A stretch of DNA of 64,000 bases from Gautieria morchelliformis (Eukaryota; Basidiomycota; Agaricomycetes; Gomphales; Gomphaceae). Shown one piece after another: positions 44,805 to 56,039 of the stretch. The notes under the pieces were generated by a model. It did not search any database and was not told where the DNA came from. It saw only the letters and a list, made by a program, of their open reading frames with translations. Positions within the stretch are counted from its first letter, which is position 1. Each line of letters opens with the position of its first letter. Location of the stretch: contig WHVA01000050.1 of assembly GCA_015179125.1 (NCBI GenBank), positions 1 through 64,000 of the forward strand. Reading direction: 5' to 3'. A program made the position numbers and the translations under genes.

Positions 44805-46215
44805 TGCTCTTCTCTGTCTTTGCAACTCTCTTGCTTCGCATCTCTTCTCTTGCTTCGACCCTTGTCTTGCTTCGACTCTTCTCTTGCTTCAACTCTTCTC
44901 TTGCTTCGACGCTTCTATTGCTTCGACTCTTCTCTTGCTTCAACTCTTCTCTTGCTTCGACTCTTCTCTTGCTTCCACCCTTCTCTGGCTTCGACCCTTC
45001 TCTTGTTTCAACTCTTCTCTTGCTTCGACTCTTCTCCCGCTTTGCAACTCTTCTCTTGCTTCGACCCTTCTCTTGTTTCAACTCTTCTCTTGCTTCGACT
45101 CTTCTCTCTCGCTTCGACTCTTCTCTCACTTCGACTCTTCTCTTGCTTCCACGCTTCTCTTGCTTCGACTCTTCTCCCGCTTTGCAACCCTTCTCTCGCT
45201 TCGACTCTTCTCTCGCTTCGACTCTTCTCTTGCTTCGACCCTTCTCTTTCTTCGACTGTGCTCTCGCTTTGCAACTCTTCTCTTGCTTCGACTCTTCTCT
45301 TGCTTCGACTCTTCTCTTGCTTCGACCCTTCTCTTGTTTCAACTCTTCTCTTGCTTCGACTCTTCTCTTGCTTCGACTCTTCTCTTGCTTCGACTCTTCT
45401 CTTGCTTCGACCCTTCTCTTGTTTCAACTCTTCTCTTGCTTCGACTCTTCTCTTGCTTCGACCCTTCTCTTGCTTCGACTCTTCTCTTGCTTCGACTCTT
45501 CTCTTGCTTCGACTCTTCTCTTGCTTCCACCCTTCTCTTGCTTCGACTCTTCTCCCGCTTTGCAACCCTTCTCTCGCTTCGACTCTTCTCTCCCTTCGCA
45601 ACGCTTCACTTGCTTCGACTCTTCTCTTGCTTCGACCCTTCTCTTTCTTCGACTGTGCTCTCGCTTTGCAACTCTTCTCTTGCTTCGACTCTTCTCTTGC
45701 TTCGACTCTTCTCTTGCTTCGACCCTTCTCTTGTTTCAACTCTTCTCTTGCTTCGACTCTTCTCTTGCTTCGACCCTTCTCTTGCTTCGACTCTTCTCTT
45801 GCTTCGACTCTTCTCTTGCTTCGACTCTTCTCTTGCTTCCACCCTTCTCTTGCTTCGACTCTTCTCCCGCTTTGCAACCCTTTTCTCGCTTCGACTCTTC
45901 TCTCCCTTCGCAACGCTTCACTTGCTTCGACTCTTCTCTTGCTTCGACCCTTCTCTTTCTTCGACTGTTCTCTCGCTTCGCAACTCTTCTCTTGCTTCGA
46001 CTCTTCTCTCGCTTCGACTCCTCTCTCGCTTCGACTCTTCTCTCGCTTCGACTCTTCTCCCGCTTTGCAACTCTTCTCTTGCTTCGACCCTTCTCTTGTT
46101 TCGACTCTTCTCTCGCGTCGCCACTCTTCTCTCGCTTCGATTCTTCTCTCGCTTCGACTTTTCTCTCACTTCGCAACTCTTCTTTCGCTTACCAATTCTT
46201 CTCTCTCTTTACGCT
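44805..46215. repeat. 17-bp CT-rich minisatellite
   Basis: About 80 units of CTTCTCTTGCTTCGACT with point variants and a few 1-6-bp length variants (CTCCCGCTTTGCAA type). Larger blocks recur: ACGCTTCACT at 45601 and 45913 (312 bp) and TTCGACTGT at 45648 and 45960 (312 bp). The unit is not a multiple of three and has no stops, so all three plus frames stay open for 452-496 codons (Ser/Leu/Phe-rich) and the minus strand for about 300 (Lys/Arg/Glu-rich). Confidence 0.9.
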
Positions 46216-46525
46216 CGCTGCCGAATGATGCCCTATAATTGAATTGCAGATCACACGCGCTATGTATTATGCAATGGACTTCTTCCTTCCTCCTCCCACC
46301 CGCCGCCCATACTCTGCCCACCGACGACTCCAATTTGCCATGTCCCGTCAGACCCCGCATTCTTAGTCACCTATCTAAGTCTGGATGTACATCATTCGTA
46401 TGCTAACTTCGAGTGTGGTTCCACGATCGACATGATCGATCACCGCATCGCTGTGATGGCAGAATCTGTCGGGATGACACTGCCACGTGGATCTAAATAT
46501 AGTAGAGAAGAAGACTTCCACGGGC

Positions 46526-46760
46526 GCTAACTATCTCTGCCGCTAGTTCTGGATGTGATCGACGCAGATCCATTCAATTCCAGTAACTCTCCCCCCAACA
46601 GAATCGCCCCCAATGGAAAAATGTATTGGGTCTGCCTCCACAATTCCACCGAGTCCTCACTTCCAAATCCCCGCCATCACTATCTCATAAATATCATGAC
46701 CATAACTGTCATACTATGGCTGACGTATCTTCTCAGCTTCACCAGGCCTCACGATACACG
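46526..46760 (+). repeat. dispersed repeat, left copy
   Basis: Diverged direct repeat of 54240-54440. Shared blocks are GATGTGATCGACGCAG, CCAGTAACTCTC, CTTCCAAATCCC, TATCACTAT and ATAAATATCA..ACCATAACTGTCA. Function unknown; the pair lies on either side of the LINE. Confidence 0.6.
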
Positions 46761-47145
46761 GAGCCGTCAGTGCTACATCTCTCATTGACATTCGCACTCC
46801 TGGTCCCTGTCCTCGCCGGTCTGTTTTCCCCATCCAAACTCGACCGCCAACTCCCCCCTCCCTCCCCACCAACGTCCGGTGAGTCCATCCCAGTCTCTTT
46901 TACCGCCTCCCTCACAAGACTTCCCACACCTAATAATAGCGCAGTCACCGTCCTCACAAGCTCATCGCTCTTCCTCAATGCATCGCAGCATCGCCCACCT
47001 CAGCCTCAATCTGCGCCTCGAACGCATGCGCATTTCCGGCACGGAGCAACATTTTCAGCTTGTTCGCGCTCTGAACTATGCTGTGTGCGATGCGCGTTAG
47101 GTCCGGCGTGGTCGAGGACGTCGGTATGTGTGGTAGCTCAGGCTG
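46761..47145. other. no gene recognised
   Basis: Open frames of 70-250 codons extend from the repeat into the LINE 3' end and show no conserved motif. They are probably not real. Confidence 0.3.
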
Positions 47146-47154
47146 TGTCTCGAA
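47146..47154. repeat. putative target-site duplication, left
   Basis: TGTCTCGAA directly precedes the T-run that represents the LINE poly(A). The identical nine bases are at 53157-53165. Confidence 0.65.
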
Positions 47155-47380
47155 ATTTTTTTTTTTTAATCCTATTTATCGTCTTTTGGAGCTGTGCTCT
47201 ATATAAGACGGGTACTACAAAACGCCTGTCAACATATGTCCGCGAGCTGTTCTCTGGTTCTATCTCCGCTTGTGCTCCATGGGCGTGCCCCTGGGCGTGT
47301 CCGTGCCTGCGTAGGCGAGGTGGTTTGCGTGTGTTCGTTGCGCATCGCGCGTTCCTGCCTGCCCTCTAGGCCCCATCTTT

Positions 47381-50300
47381 CTATGTCTCCCTACTCTCCA
47401 GCAGCACGACGTCCCCGTATGCGTGTTGTAGTCTCCCTGTGTCGTGTACATATTTGAACAGAGGTCGCATTGCTTTAGGTCTTCCCAAGAGCGTCCTGAC
47501 CTCCGTCGCCCCCCTCCTCAGGCTCTTTTTTAGCTCTCCTCTCTGCGCTCTGTATTTGGGGCACACAAAGAGGAAATGGTGCACAGTCTCTGTCGCTCTC
47601 CTGCACGCCGGGCATAAAGGGGAGTCGGCTTTCCCTATCTTGTGCAGATGCTTGTTCAGCGGTATGTGTCCCGTTCTAAGTTGTATGAGGAGTGTCGCTT
47701 GTCGTCTTGGGAGTCCGGTGCTGAGTCTGGAGTACACTGTAGAAGGCATGGATGGGTCAATTCTATGTGCAAATCTCGCTCTGGGGGACTTAGCAAACGC
47801 CGCCTTGGCTTCCTGTTTGAGCTCCTTGTGGTGTCTCTGGAGCTCCACCGCTTTGCTGATCGGTAGTCTTCCTCTGCACTCGATTGGGATGCTCGTCTCT
47901 TCGGAGGATGCTCCTCTGGCGGCTTTTTTGGCTTCTTTGTCTGCCCTCTCATTCCCTCTTATCCCCTTGTGTCCCGGGACCCACCGCATGTGTACCTTTG
48001 CTCCCGTCTGCCAGCGCGTGACTCCCTCGATCTGTCGGTGCAGCGCGTTGACCAGGTACTGACCCAAAATTTGCTTTTCCTGTCTCGTCGTCCGTATAGC
48101 CGCCTGGTTGTCTAGGCTTATGATGTAGCTGCTTGCCCTTTCCGTGTTTAGGAGTTTCGCTGCCAGGGCCGCCCCGACCACCTCCGCCTCGAAGACTGTG
48201 TGCTCTTGTTCCGTTCCTAGGTAGAGTCTCACCGCCTTTGTCTCTATGCCGTCTCTGTAGAGTACTGTGGCCGCCCCGACTCCCCCGTCCACGCACAATC
48301 CATCCGAGAATATTTGTACGCTGGTCCTGTCGGCTGCAAGCTCCGCCATGGCCTGTTTGTCGTCCAGGGGTATTCATATATCGAAGGCGGGCGTCCACTT
48401 AGGGCCATAGGTGACTGTCTGTATCTTTTCCATGCAGTTCGGTTCTATGTTAAAGGCTTGCATGATCTCGTGCAGGGGACTCCGGTGCTTCTTGATGTAT
48501 CGGCGCGCCGCCCTCTGGACCTTGGGTGCGAGTGGATGTTTATCTGGGAGGCAAGCCAGGCGTACGGCTGCCCGGTGGATGAGTTTCGACACGAGCAGTT
48601 GGAAAGGCAATAGGCTGGCGTGTGCGTCTCTGGTGTTGGTGGCGGTTGTCCTCATAGCTCCTGTTATCATCAGCCCAGCCTGTCGTTGGATTCTGGAGAG
48701 CTTGTTGATATGTCCTTTTGAGCCTTTGCTACTTGTTGTGCTCGGTATGAGGAAGATGTCCGCTGCGTACAGCATCTTTGGCACTGCGACGGCTAAATAG
48801 AACTGGCGCATGTGTCTCGCTGCGGCCCCCTTTGTCGGCTTAGCTAGCCTCCTGTATTGCCCTACGTACTTCTCTCCTTTTGCCAGAGTGTAATTGACGT
48901 GCTCTTTGTAGCACAGTTCCTGATCAATTATGACACCTAGGAATTTGTGGGAGGTGGAAGGGTTTATTGTGTGGTGGCCGATTTTTATTGTGGGGCGTGC
49001 CAGGGACTTAGTCTTCTTGGCGTGTGACGGATCCGTTTCGCGTTTCCTGGTAAGACCGATCAGCGCAAACTTCTCTACTTCAAAGTGGCACTCATGGGTT
49101 TCTGCCCAGCTCATCACACCGCCGCTCCTCGTCATCATATCTTGTAGCTTGCTGAAGGCTTCGGTGAAGTCTTTGCCTTCTGCGATCAGCGTCGTGTCAT
49201 CCACAAATCCTACACAGTCTTCGCCGTTCTTGCGGTTCGCGATTTCGATTAGGTCGGCATTGTAGTACTGATAGGTGATGGCTGAGAGTGGGCAGCCTTG
49301 GTCCATTCCTCGTCCTATCTCCCACATGTGTGTGCTGTAATCATCGAAGCTTACCGTCGTTCGGCGGCCCTGTACTTTCCGTCTAATCCACTCGGTGTAC
49401 TCCTCCGGTATGCCTCTGCTGCGCATGTTGTGCATGAGTCTGCTGAGCGTTATGCTCGGAAACGCGCCCTTGATATCCAAGAAGAGGGCCCCCAGCACAT
49501 TTCCTCGTCTCCAAGCGTCCTTGGTGGCTGTGACTGTGTAATGGATGGCGTCTGTCGTCGTGCATCCCGGCCTGCATCCGTAGTGATTGTCTGGGAGCAA
49601 GTAGTGCTTCTCCGTCATCTTTACTAGGTCCTCGGCGAAGCATGCGGACAACACCTTCCCTATCGTATCAAGGAGTGTGATGGGTCTGTACGCACCTGGG
49701 ACCGTGTAGTCAGCCTTGCCTGGTTTCCAGAGGACTCGCGTTATGGAGTCTTTCCACTCGTCTGGGTATGTCTTTAGACTGAAAGTTGCTCGGAAGAGCG
49801 GTCCTAGGTAGGGGAGAAGTGTGTCAATACACTGTTTTATGACTACATTGGGGATACCGTTGATTCCTGGGGCTTTGAACGAGTTTAGCCTGTTGACGGC
49901 CCTCTTGATTTGCTTGTCGGTGACGGGCTTGTATTCAAAGGCATTTGTGGGATACTGTGGACTTCGCGGTACATTTTCGCTGGTGGCTCTCATGGCTGGG
50001 AAAAACGTGTCGAAGAACATTGATGACTTTTCTTCGTTTGTATTGGCCAGCCGTTTTGTCCCGTCTTCGTGCCTAGCTGTAAGTGTTGGCACTCTGGTGC
50101 GCCCTCCGTCCGTGGCGTCTGCTGACGCGTACTTGTGAGCTGTCCATAACGTCTTCTGGTTTATTCCTTCCAGGAAATCGTCCCGGTGTTCCTGCTTCGA
50201 GTGTTTGATCGCCGTTGCATACCGATTTCGAGTTGTCTTGTATTCGTCATGGGCTTCATGTAACGGGTCCGACTTGTGAGCGTAGGCCCTCCTGCCGGCT

Positions 50301-51325
50301 CTTCACATGTCTGTCCGTAGCGTTGTCAGCTGTCTCGTCCACCATCGTTTCATATAAGGGGAGGGCTTAGTCTTAGGTATTATTTCCTCCGACGTGTCTG
50401 TGATCGCGTCGACGATTGCCTTGAGTCGTAGGGTGAACTCTTCCGCGTTGTCTGGTGCAGGCCTCTCGATGCCCCTCTGTAGCCTGGTCTTGAGTCCTTC
50501 TTTGAAGGGCTCCCAGTCAGCCTGTCTGTAGTTGAACCTTGGAGCGTCGGTGGTCGTTTTGGTGAGGACTTGTACGACCGTGTCCACTGGATAGTGGTCG
50601 CTCTTGGCAGGTTGGTCTTCTGGTATTGTCATGCAAGCAGCAAGGTTTTCTAGGAGCCCTGTGGAAATGAAGACATTGTCAGTGCACGTTAGGTTTCCAG
50701 TGGACTGGGCCTTGAGCGTGGGCAGTCCTTTGGGGAGCGCCATCTGCATGTCTCGTTCCACCACGGCATCTAACAGTAGCTGAGCGGCATCGAGATTGGC
50801 TCTTGTGAACAGGTGGCCGTTGCGTTCTTCGTCCCAATATGGGTGGTGTCTGTTGAAGTCACCTACCCATACCATCTCTGCCGGGGCACGCTGTTGATTC
50901 TGTCTCGTTCTCGCCTCGTTCTGGATGCTGGTTTGGAGCTTGTTGATGCTGTCATTGTTAGTGCAGTCTACGTATAGATTGAACAGTGATACTTCACCGG
51001 CTTGTGTCCTTATTGTGATTGCTGTGACGTCTGGTGTTCCCACGTCTATTGCTGTCCACTCGCTCGTGGCCACTCTCTTGTTTACCAGGATCATTGACCT
51101 GGTTCGCTTCTGCCTGTCGCGGTAATGTGTTCTAGGATATACTGGGAACCAATGTGGGGTGGCTCTTGCGTTGCCCAGAAAATCGAGGTAAGGTTCTTGT
51201 ATCGCAATGATGTTGTATTCGTCGGGGGGGCATTTCATTAGCAGGTCTAGTGTGGCGGTGAGTGATTTATTGACATTTTGTTGTCTGACTCGCAGTTGCG
51301 TTAGGTCGTGGGTCGTGGTATTCAT
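47381..51325 (-). pseudogene. LINE ORF2: endonuclease, reverse transcriptase, RNase H with two in-frame stops
   Basis: One continuous frame of about 1314 codons, broken only by TGA at 50303-50305 and TGA at 48374-48376. Endonuclease part (51325-50306): IIAIQEPYLD, the GDFNRHHPYW active-site block and SDHYPVDT. RT part (about 50090-48377): WKPGKADYTVPGAYRPITLL, ALFLDIKGAFPSI, MDQGCPLSAITYQYY and the catalytic FVDDTTL. RNase H part (48349-47381): FSDGLC, FEAEVVGA, LDNQAA and NERADKEA carry the expected Asp/Glu/Asp/Asp, then a Cys-His segment CPACRRATETVHHFLFVC. Both stops sit where Arg is plausible (CGA to TGA). ORF2 would copy the element by target-primed reverse transcription. Confidence 0.88.
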
Positions 51326-51531
51326 CCCATATAGATATTGTTGATGTCTTCGTCCCCGGGGTGGTCGTTCGTTCTATCTTCCCTTGGTCCATATTCGTCT
51401 AGTGTCCTCTGTCTCCCTCCTTGGTTGTGCCATCCCTCATCCCTGCTATTCACCGGCGGGTTGCCTCCCCTCCCACCTTCGTGCCATCGGTTTCCCGGGT
51501 CCCACGTGCCCTGGTTCCGGTCCTGGTGCTG

Positions 51532-53030
51532 TCATCTCATACTGGTGCGTTCCTCTGCTTGCCTGGTCAGCTCCCCCGCGTCGGCCACCTCCGCTGCCTG
51601 GTCTTGTTGTTCCCATGTCCACGGGTCCTCATTGGGGTAGTATTTGTACATGCTTTCCGGGTCTGCCCTATCTAACCTTTGGGATGCCGTCATGAAGCTC
51701 GGGCAGGTGCGGTCCCAGGACGCATGCCCGTGTTCATTGCAGGTAACGCACTTGAACTTCGCCGGATTTGTCTCTTCGCACTCTGAGGTTCTGTGGGTCT
51801 CTCTGCATGTGCCGCATATGTTTGGGCCCTCACACTCTGCCGCGATGTGCCTGACGTTGTATCGCTGGCATTTTAGGCACCTTCTGGGCTCTCTCCTCAT
51901 CCTTCTAGCCCATGTCCGCTTTCCGGCGATGATCATGCCGTCTCTGATGCATTGGTTTGCGGCTTGTGCTTTAGTGAGCTTTGCGATCAAGTGTGCTGTT
52001 TTTTGGCCTTCCGTGTGTCTGTGGATCGGCTTGATCCATCTCATCTATATGAGGGCGCCCTCTGGGATTCTTGAGTCATGTTCTATCTTCCTCATCTCAG
52101 CGAAGGCTTCCGGAGAGTGGCTGAGCGGGACGTATTCGACGATGACCGTTAGCGCTCTGTCCTTTACTATTGACGTTGCGCTGAATTTCTCTAGGAATTG
52201 TCTCTTGTGCTCCTGTATCCACCTCGTTCCCTGTGGGCTGCTTAGGTCTAGGACTATTCCTCCGTTCGCGAGCTTTTTGACCCCGATGACTCTTTCGTTC
52301 TCGTTGCCTCGCGACTGTCCCATTCGTTCTAACGCCTCATTGGCCTTCGCCACAATCTCCCGCTCCGTCAGTTCACCTAGGGCGCTGCTCTCTGCTGCTG
52401 GATCTTTGTCTATCAGTATCTGGCTTTCTCTGGCCTTCGCTCGTGCTAGAGTATTGGGGTGCGACAATGGTACATTACCTTTGAGCGCAGCCGCGTACGT
52501 TGTTCCCACTGCACCATCTCTGCTGTTGGCTTTGCTGGCTTTCTGCGCGTTGTGTGCTTTCTCCGTCGCTTGTAGAGCCTCAGATGCTGCTGCCTTTGCT
52601 CCATCCGTTGCGTCCTTTGCTGCCTCGAGCAGAGCGTTTATGCTGTTGAGGGCGGGTGCGAGTCCTTTTTCGATGTATTGGAGGACTGCCGTTCCCGTGT
52701 TACTGGCAGCCTCATCCATCATTAGGATCGCTATTGCTCTAGCACCCTCTTGCATCGGCTTCAGAGTCGTGTTGTGCGCTAGGGATAGGAGAGTCTAGCT
52801 GAGTTGGTTGATGGAGAGGGTTTCTTCTTTCGCGAGCCGTGTCTGTCCAAGAATGCTCTGGCTTGTTCCCTTGTTCGGATAGTGAAGGATGGGTCTGCTA
52901 ATAGGTCTGTTCTGCTTTTCGCTCCCCCCTGCTGTGTTGTCGCTCTCGTTCGGCCGCCTTGTCCTAGTGACGTGGCAGGCGGCTGCGGGTCCACGGTGGG
53001 CGGCATCGTTGTTTTGCCCGCCTTTTTCAT
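51532..53030 (-). pseudogene. LINE ORF1: gag-like nucleic-acid-binding protein, disrupted
   Basis: Starts MKKAGKTTMPPTVDPQPPAT at 53030. A one-base frame break lies near 52795 (the 83-codon N-terminal frame ends at 52779, and the continuation LAHNTTLKPMQEGARAIAIL is one base out). The middle part to 52045 is Ala/Lys-rich and helical, followed by VVEYVPLSHSPEAFAEM-like sequence. An in-frame TAG at 52045-52047 separates it from MRWIKPIHRHTEGQKTAHLI. The C-terminal region carries three CCHC-type knuckles: CLKCQRYNVRHIAAEC, CGTCRETHRTSEC and CVTCNEHGHASWDRTC. It would package element RNA. Confidence 0.82.
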
Positions 53031-53156
53031 GGTGAGTGCTCTGTGTGTAACTAGAGTGTGTTTTCTGAGCTCTAACTATCTCTAGTGTGTGTGTGTGCGT
53101 GGGAGAAGTGAATTTGGGTATTTTGGGTGTTGTGGTACGCGTGAGAAAGCTCTCTC

Positions 53157-53165
53157 TGTCTCGAA
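53157..53165. repeat. putative target-site duplication, right
   Basis: TGTCTCGAA, identical to 47146-47154, at the 5' side of the LINE. Confidence 0.65.
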
Positions 53166-54239
53166 CATGGTGAGGGAGTCGAGCATTAGCCGGGCGTGCT
53201 CTGAAGATGGCGTTCGCGTTGCCCAGCTATAGGGCCAGGTACGCGAGCGTGGTGCTGTGGGGTGTGCCATGACATGGTTCTCTCTGGTAGAACATATGAC
53301 AATCGATATTTGGGCAGCAGAGTCATGCGAGGTCCCTCCACATCTACACTATACGACCGGAGCGATGTGCCTGCCCGTGAGGAACCATTAGACAACACGC
53401 TGTGAATATTACGTGCAGCGCCATACCACACTGGGCCAGATGCAGAAGGTGGTGTTCCTCAGCGGGAAGCCCAATCCCAACATGCGCCATCCCACCCCTC
53501 AATTCGTCCAGGTCCCCATCCTACAGCCGTTCAGTGAAGGCTTCTCGCCAATCCACCGCTAAGCCTTGTTCAGCGTTGCGGAAAGCCTTCAGCAAAGACA
53601 TCTTCCGAGCCATGACGCGCGAGTCCAGAAGCCCGTAAGCTACGGCCTTTCCTCCCACCCAGCAGGCTCTCCCCACTCCCTGCATGACGCGACTGTCACC
53701 GTCCATCAGGATCATCCCCTGATGAACTGTTCCTATTTTCATCAAGTGACCCCTCGTCCATGGAACTCCAGTGCTGCACGTGCCTCGAGGAATCACGCAA
53801 AGTTGACGGTCGCACAGGACGCTGAGCACGGGGAGATGTGGGCGTCACAGAGAATGTTCCACCAGCACCAGATGATTGTGGCAAGGCAACACCATGTGCG
53901 ACTAGGATGCCCGGTGATATCGTGTGCTCATGATCTTCCATGCGCTGCGTCGACGTGGAGCTGCTCACCGATGTACTGCACCTCGGTTAGCTATACAGTG
54001 ATACTGAGAGAAGTATTAGATGCACCCTGCCGTCAAGGCTTCTGCAGTCACAGAATTCTGTCCACAATGGGGCTCTGGATTTTTTACAGCCTAGCAAATC
54101 CTCATCTTCAGGATCCGGCTGCTGTGTTGACGCTCTGCGTGGCCATCTGCCTGAGCTGATCATGACGAAGATGGTCGATGTGTGCTTGCGAGGAGAATTT
54201 GGCACCTGAGTAGCTGTTGCGAAGTCGTTCCGTGGGTGC
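53166..54239. other. unrecognised, minus-strand open segments
   Basis: Minus-strand frames 53521-53829 (..GGKAVAYGLLDSRVMARKMSLL..), 53696-53968 (Ser/Thr-rich) and 53186-53431 could be exons of one gene, since their compositions look protein-like. No family was recognised and no convincing exon chain could be built. Confidence 0.3.
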
Positions 54240-54440
54240 TACGTATCTTTGCCGCTAACTCCCGATGTGATCGACGCAGCCAGTAACTCTCTCCCCAACG
54301 GATCCTCCCTCGGTCAAAAACTGTGCACGTAAGGTCAGTCTCCAAAATTCTATGGAGTCATACCTTCCAAATTCCCGGTATCACTATAAATATCACTACC
54401 ATAACTGTCAACCTGTGGCCGACAAGGCTGGTGCAGCTTC
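54240..54440 (+). repeat. dispersed repeat, right copy
   Basis: Direct repeat partner of 46526-46760. Without the 6.0-kb LINE and its duplicated site the two copies would be about 1.7 kb apart. Confidence 0.6.
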
Positions 54441-55034
54441 ATCAGGAAAACACCGAAAACCTGGTAGCCAAGCCCCAAAATATGTCAGCCGACGGGCGCT
54501 ACTGCTGGCCACGTAACTTGGGCCTGCCTATGTAGCCTGCGTAGGCCGACGTATATCGCAGATGCCTCCATAAGCTGCATAGGCTGACGTACTAATGCCG
54601 GATCAACGTAGTCTATGTGGCTGGGTCACTAACAAAGGCCATGATATAGCTTATGTGTATGGTGAGATATGGTGAGGGCATTATCTCCCTCCAATCCACT
54701 CCAGGCGCGGTACTCCAATCAGGTTATTGTCACGCTATCCATGTTGCGGGCCCCCTGCACATATGAAAACATGGCAAATACTACTTGTCGAACGGGTACA
54801 GCGATGTGCACGTGGCCACTAGGTGACTCGTAGATGACTTCGCATTCGTCCTTCTCTGCCATATGAGTGCCAGGTGCCCATCTACTTTGCCTTTCGTATA
54901 CTATCATACTGCATCAATCGTAGGAAGAGTATTTCCCAATGAATTAAGAAGCCGCCCAGTGTAGTAACTGGTTTGGACAAAGTATGCCTTTCATTCTGTT
55001 CACCTCCCTTGGTTCCTACTAATGTAATTGCGCG
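54441..55034. other. no gene recognised
   Basis: Contains a short run of related motifs (TATGTAGCCTGCGTAGGC, GCTGCATAGGCTGACGTA, 54529-54600) resembling the GTAG/CTAC-rich stretch at 58010-58160. No coding signal. Confidence 0.35.
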
Positions 55035-55584
55035 CAGAACACTGTATCATATGCCGGACCTCCTTCACCCTCCACCTCTGCCTCATATATTGCTTCTTTA
55101 CCGTCAAGGGCTAGTCAGGCAACACCGTTGACACCGGGCAGGAATTCTATGCCTAGTCAATTGCGTACAGCTTCGATTTCTAGCATGGATCAAGCTTTGT
55201 CCAATTCTTCGGAAGTGTGGCCACGGAACTCAACCAGTCAATTTGATCTTGGAACTCCTTTGTCATCACTCAGTTCAGACAACAAAAAGCCTGTGGACTC
55301 GACTAGTGACCGAGCTGTTACATGTCTTGTTGCAGAAGCTAACCCAATCGGCCAAAAGATTCTAGAGACCCTCTTAACGCAAATGGGATGTCGGTGCGTA
55401 CTCGCTGCGGATGGCGCCCAAGCGATCAGTGTTGCCTTGGGGGACATCAGTGAGGGATTAGGGCGACAGAAGGCTGACTGCAGTGTAGAGTTCGACTGTA
55501 TACTGATGGACCTGCATATGCCGGTTGTTGACGGCGAGCAGGCTGCTAAGTATATCAAAAGCATAAATAACAAGAACACCATGG
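55035..55584 (+). pseudogene. RIM15: fragment of RIM15/Cek1-like kinase: C-terminal receiver domain
   Basis: One open frame starting NTVSYAGPPSPSTSAS (no start codon) leads into a receiver domain: CLVAEANPIGQKILETLL, GCRCVLAADGAQAISVALGD, FDCILMDLHMPVVDGE, AAKYIKSINNKNT. The phospho-acceptor Asp codon is 55509-55511. In the family the first motif normally reads AEDN; here it is AEAN, so one acidic-pocket Asp is missing. After NKNT the frame continues into unrelated residues. Rim15-type kinases control quiescence and nutrient response. This is a fragment, not a gene. Confidence 0.8.
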
Positions 55585-55681
55585 TCATGCGTCAGCTAGG
55601 ATTTTTCGCGTTTTTGTCTTCTGCCCATCTCGTGTCTCGCACTTGCACATCTGCATCCACACCATTGTCATATCCTACAGT

Positions 55682-55800
55682 TGATTGGGTAAGTGAACCA
55701 AGGATAACTTGACCAGCTAATGACGCCATCTTCAGTGGGCTTTGGGTGTCATTGCTTACGAATTTCTGTATGGTCTCCCGCCGTTCCATGCTGACACCCC
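55682..55800 (+). pseudogene. RIM15: fragment of RIM15-like kinase: protein-kinase subdomain IX-X
   Basis: VDW at an exon end (55682-55688), a clean intron (GTAAGT...TTCAG, 55689-55735), then WALGVIAYEFLYGLPPFHAD (55736-55795). This is typical of the AGC kinase lobe (DWWALGV.YEFLYG.PPFH) of Rim15. Homology stops after DTP. It lies downstream of the receiver fragment, the reverse of the order in the protein, so the locus is rearranged. The intron shows that it did not come from a processed transcript. Confidence 0.7.
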
Positions 55801-56039
55801 ATGCAAGCCTCACAGGTGACAACACGTCGACGAGCTTCCGCTTGCATGCTGTGGACGTATCAACAATATTGGTAAGGTCTTTTTTTCTATACGTCAAGTT
55901 GTTTGGTCTCCGATCACCGTCGCCCCCAGTCATGTGACCTGTTGCCAACTTGCGTCAAACCACCACCTTGTTGCCAACTTGCATCAAACCCCACCTTTGA
56001 TCCCACACAACGATGAAGCAGAAACGCTGAGCACTTCAA

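Larger units (their letters stand above)
47155..53156 (-). mobile_element. full-length Tad1-like LINE (non-LTR retrotransposon)
   Basis: About 6002 bp on the minus strand between two copies of TGTCTCGAA. It has a short 5' leader, ORF1 (gag-like, zinc knuckles), ORF2 (endonuclease, reverse transcriptase, RNase H), a roughly 225-bp 3' untranslated region and a 12-base poly(A) (T-run at 47156-47167). The order ORF1, APE endonuclease, RT, RNase H is typical of the Tad1/I group in fungi. Both ORFs carry premature stops, so this copy is probably immobile though structurally complete. Confidence 0.85.

Noticed and set aside
44738..46242. Plus-strand Ser/Leu/Phe-rich proteins of 452-496 codons
   Set aside because: All three frames are open because the 17-bp unit contains no stop, a property of the minisatellite and not of a gene.
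51644..52798. 384-codon plus-strand ORF
   Set aside because: Antisense to LINE ORF1, which carries three zinc knuckles in the correct minus frame.
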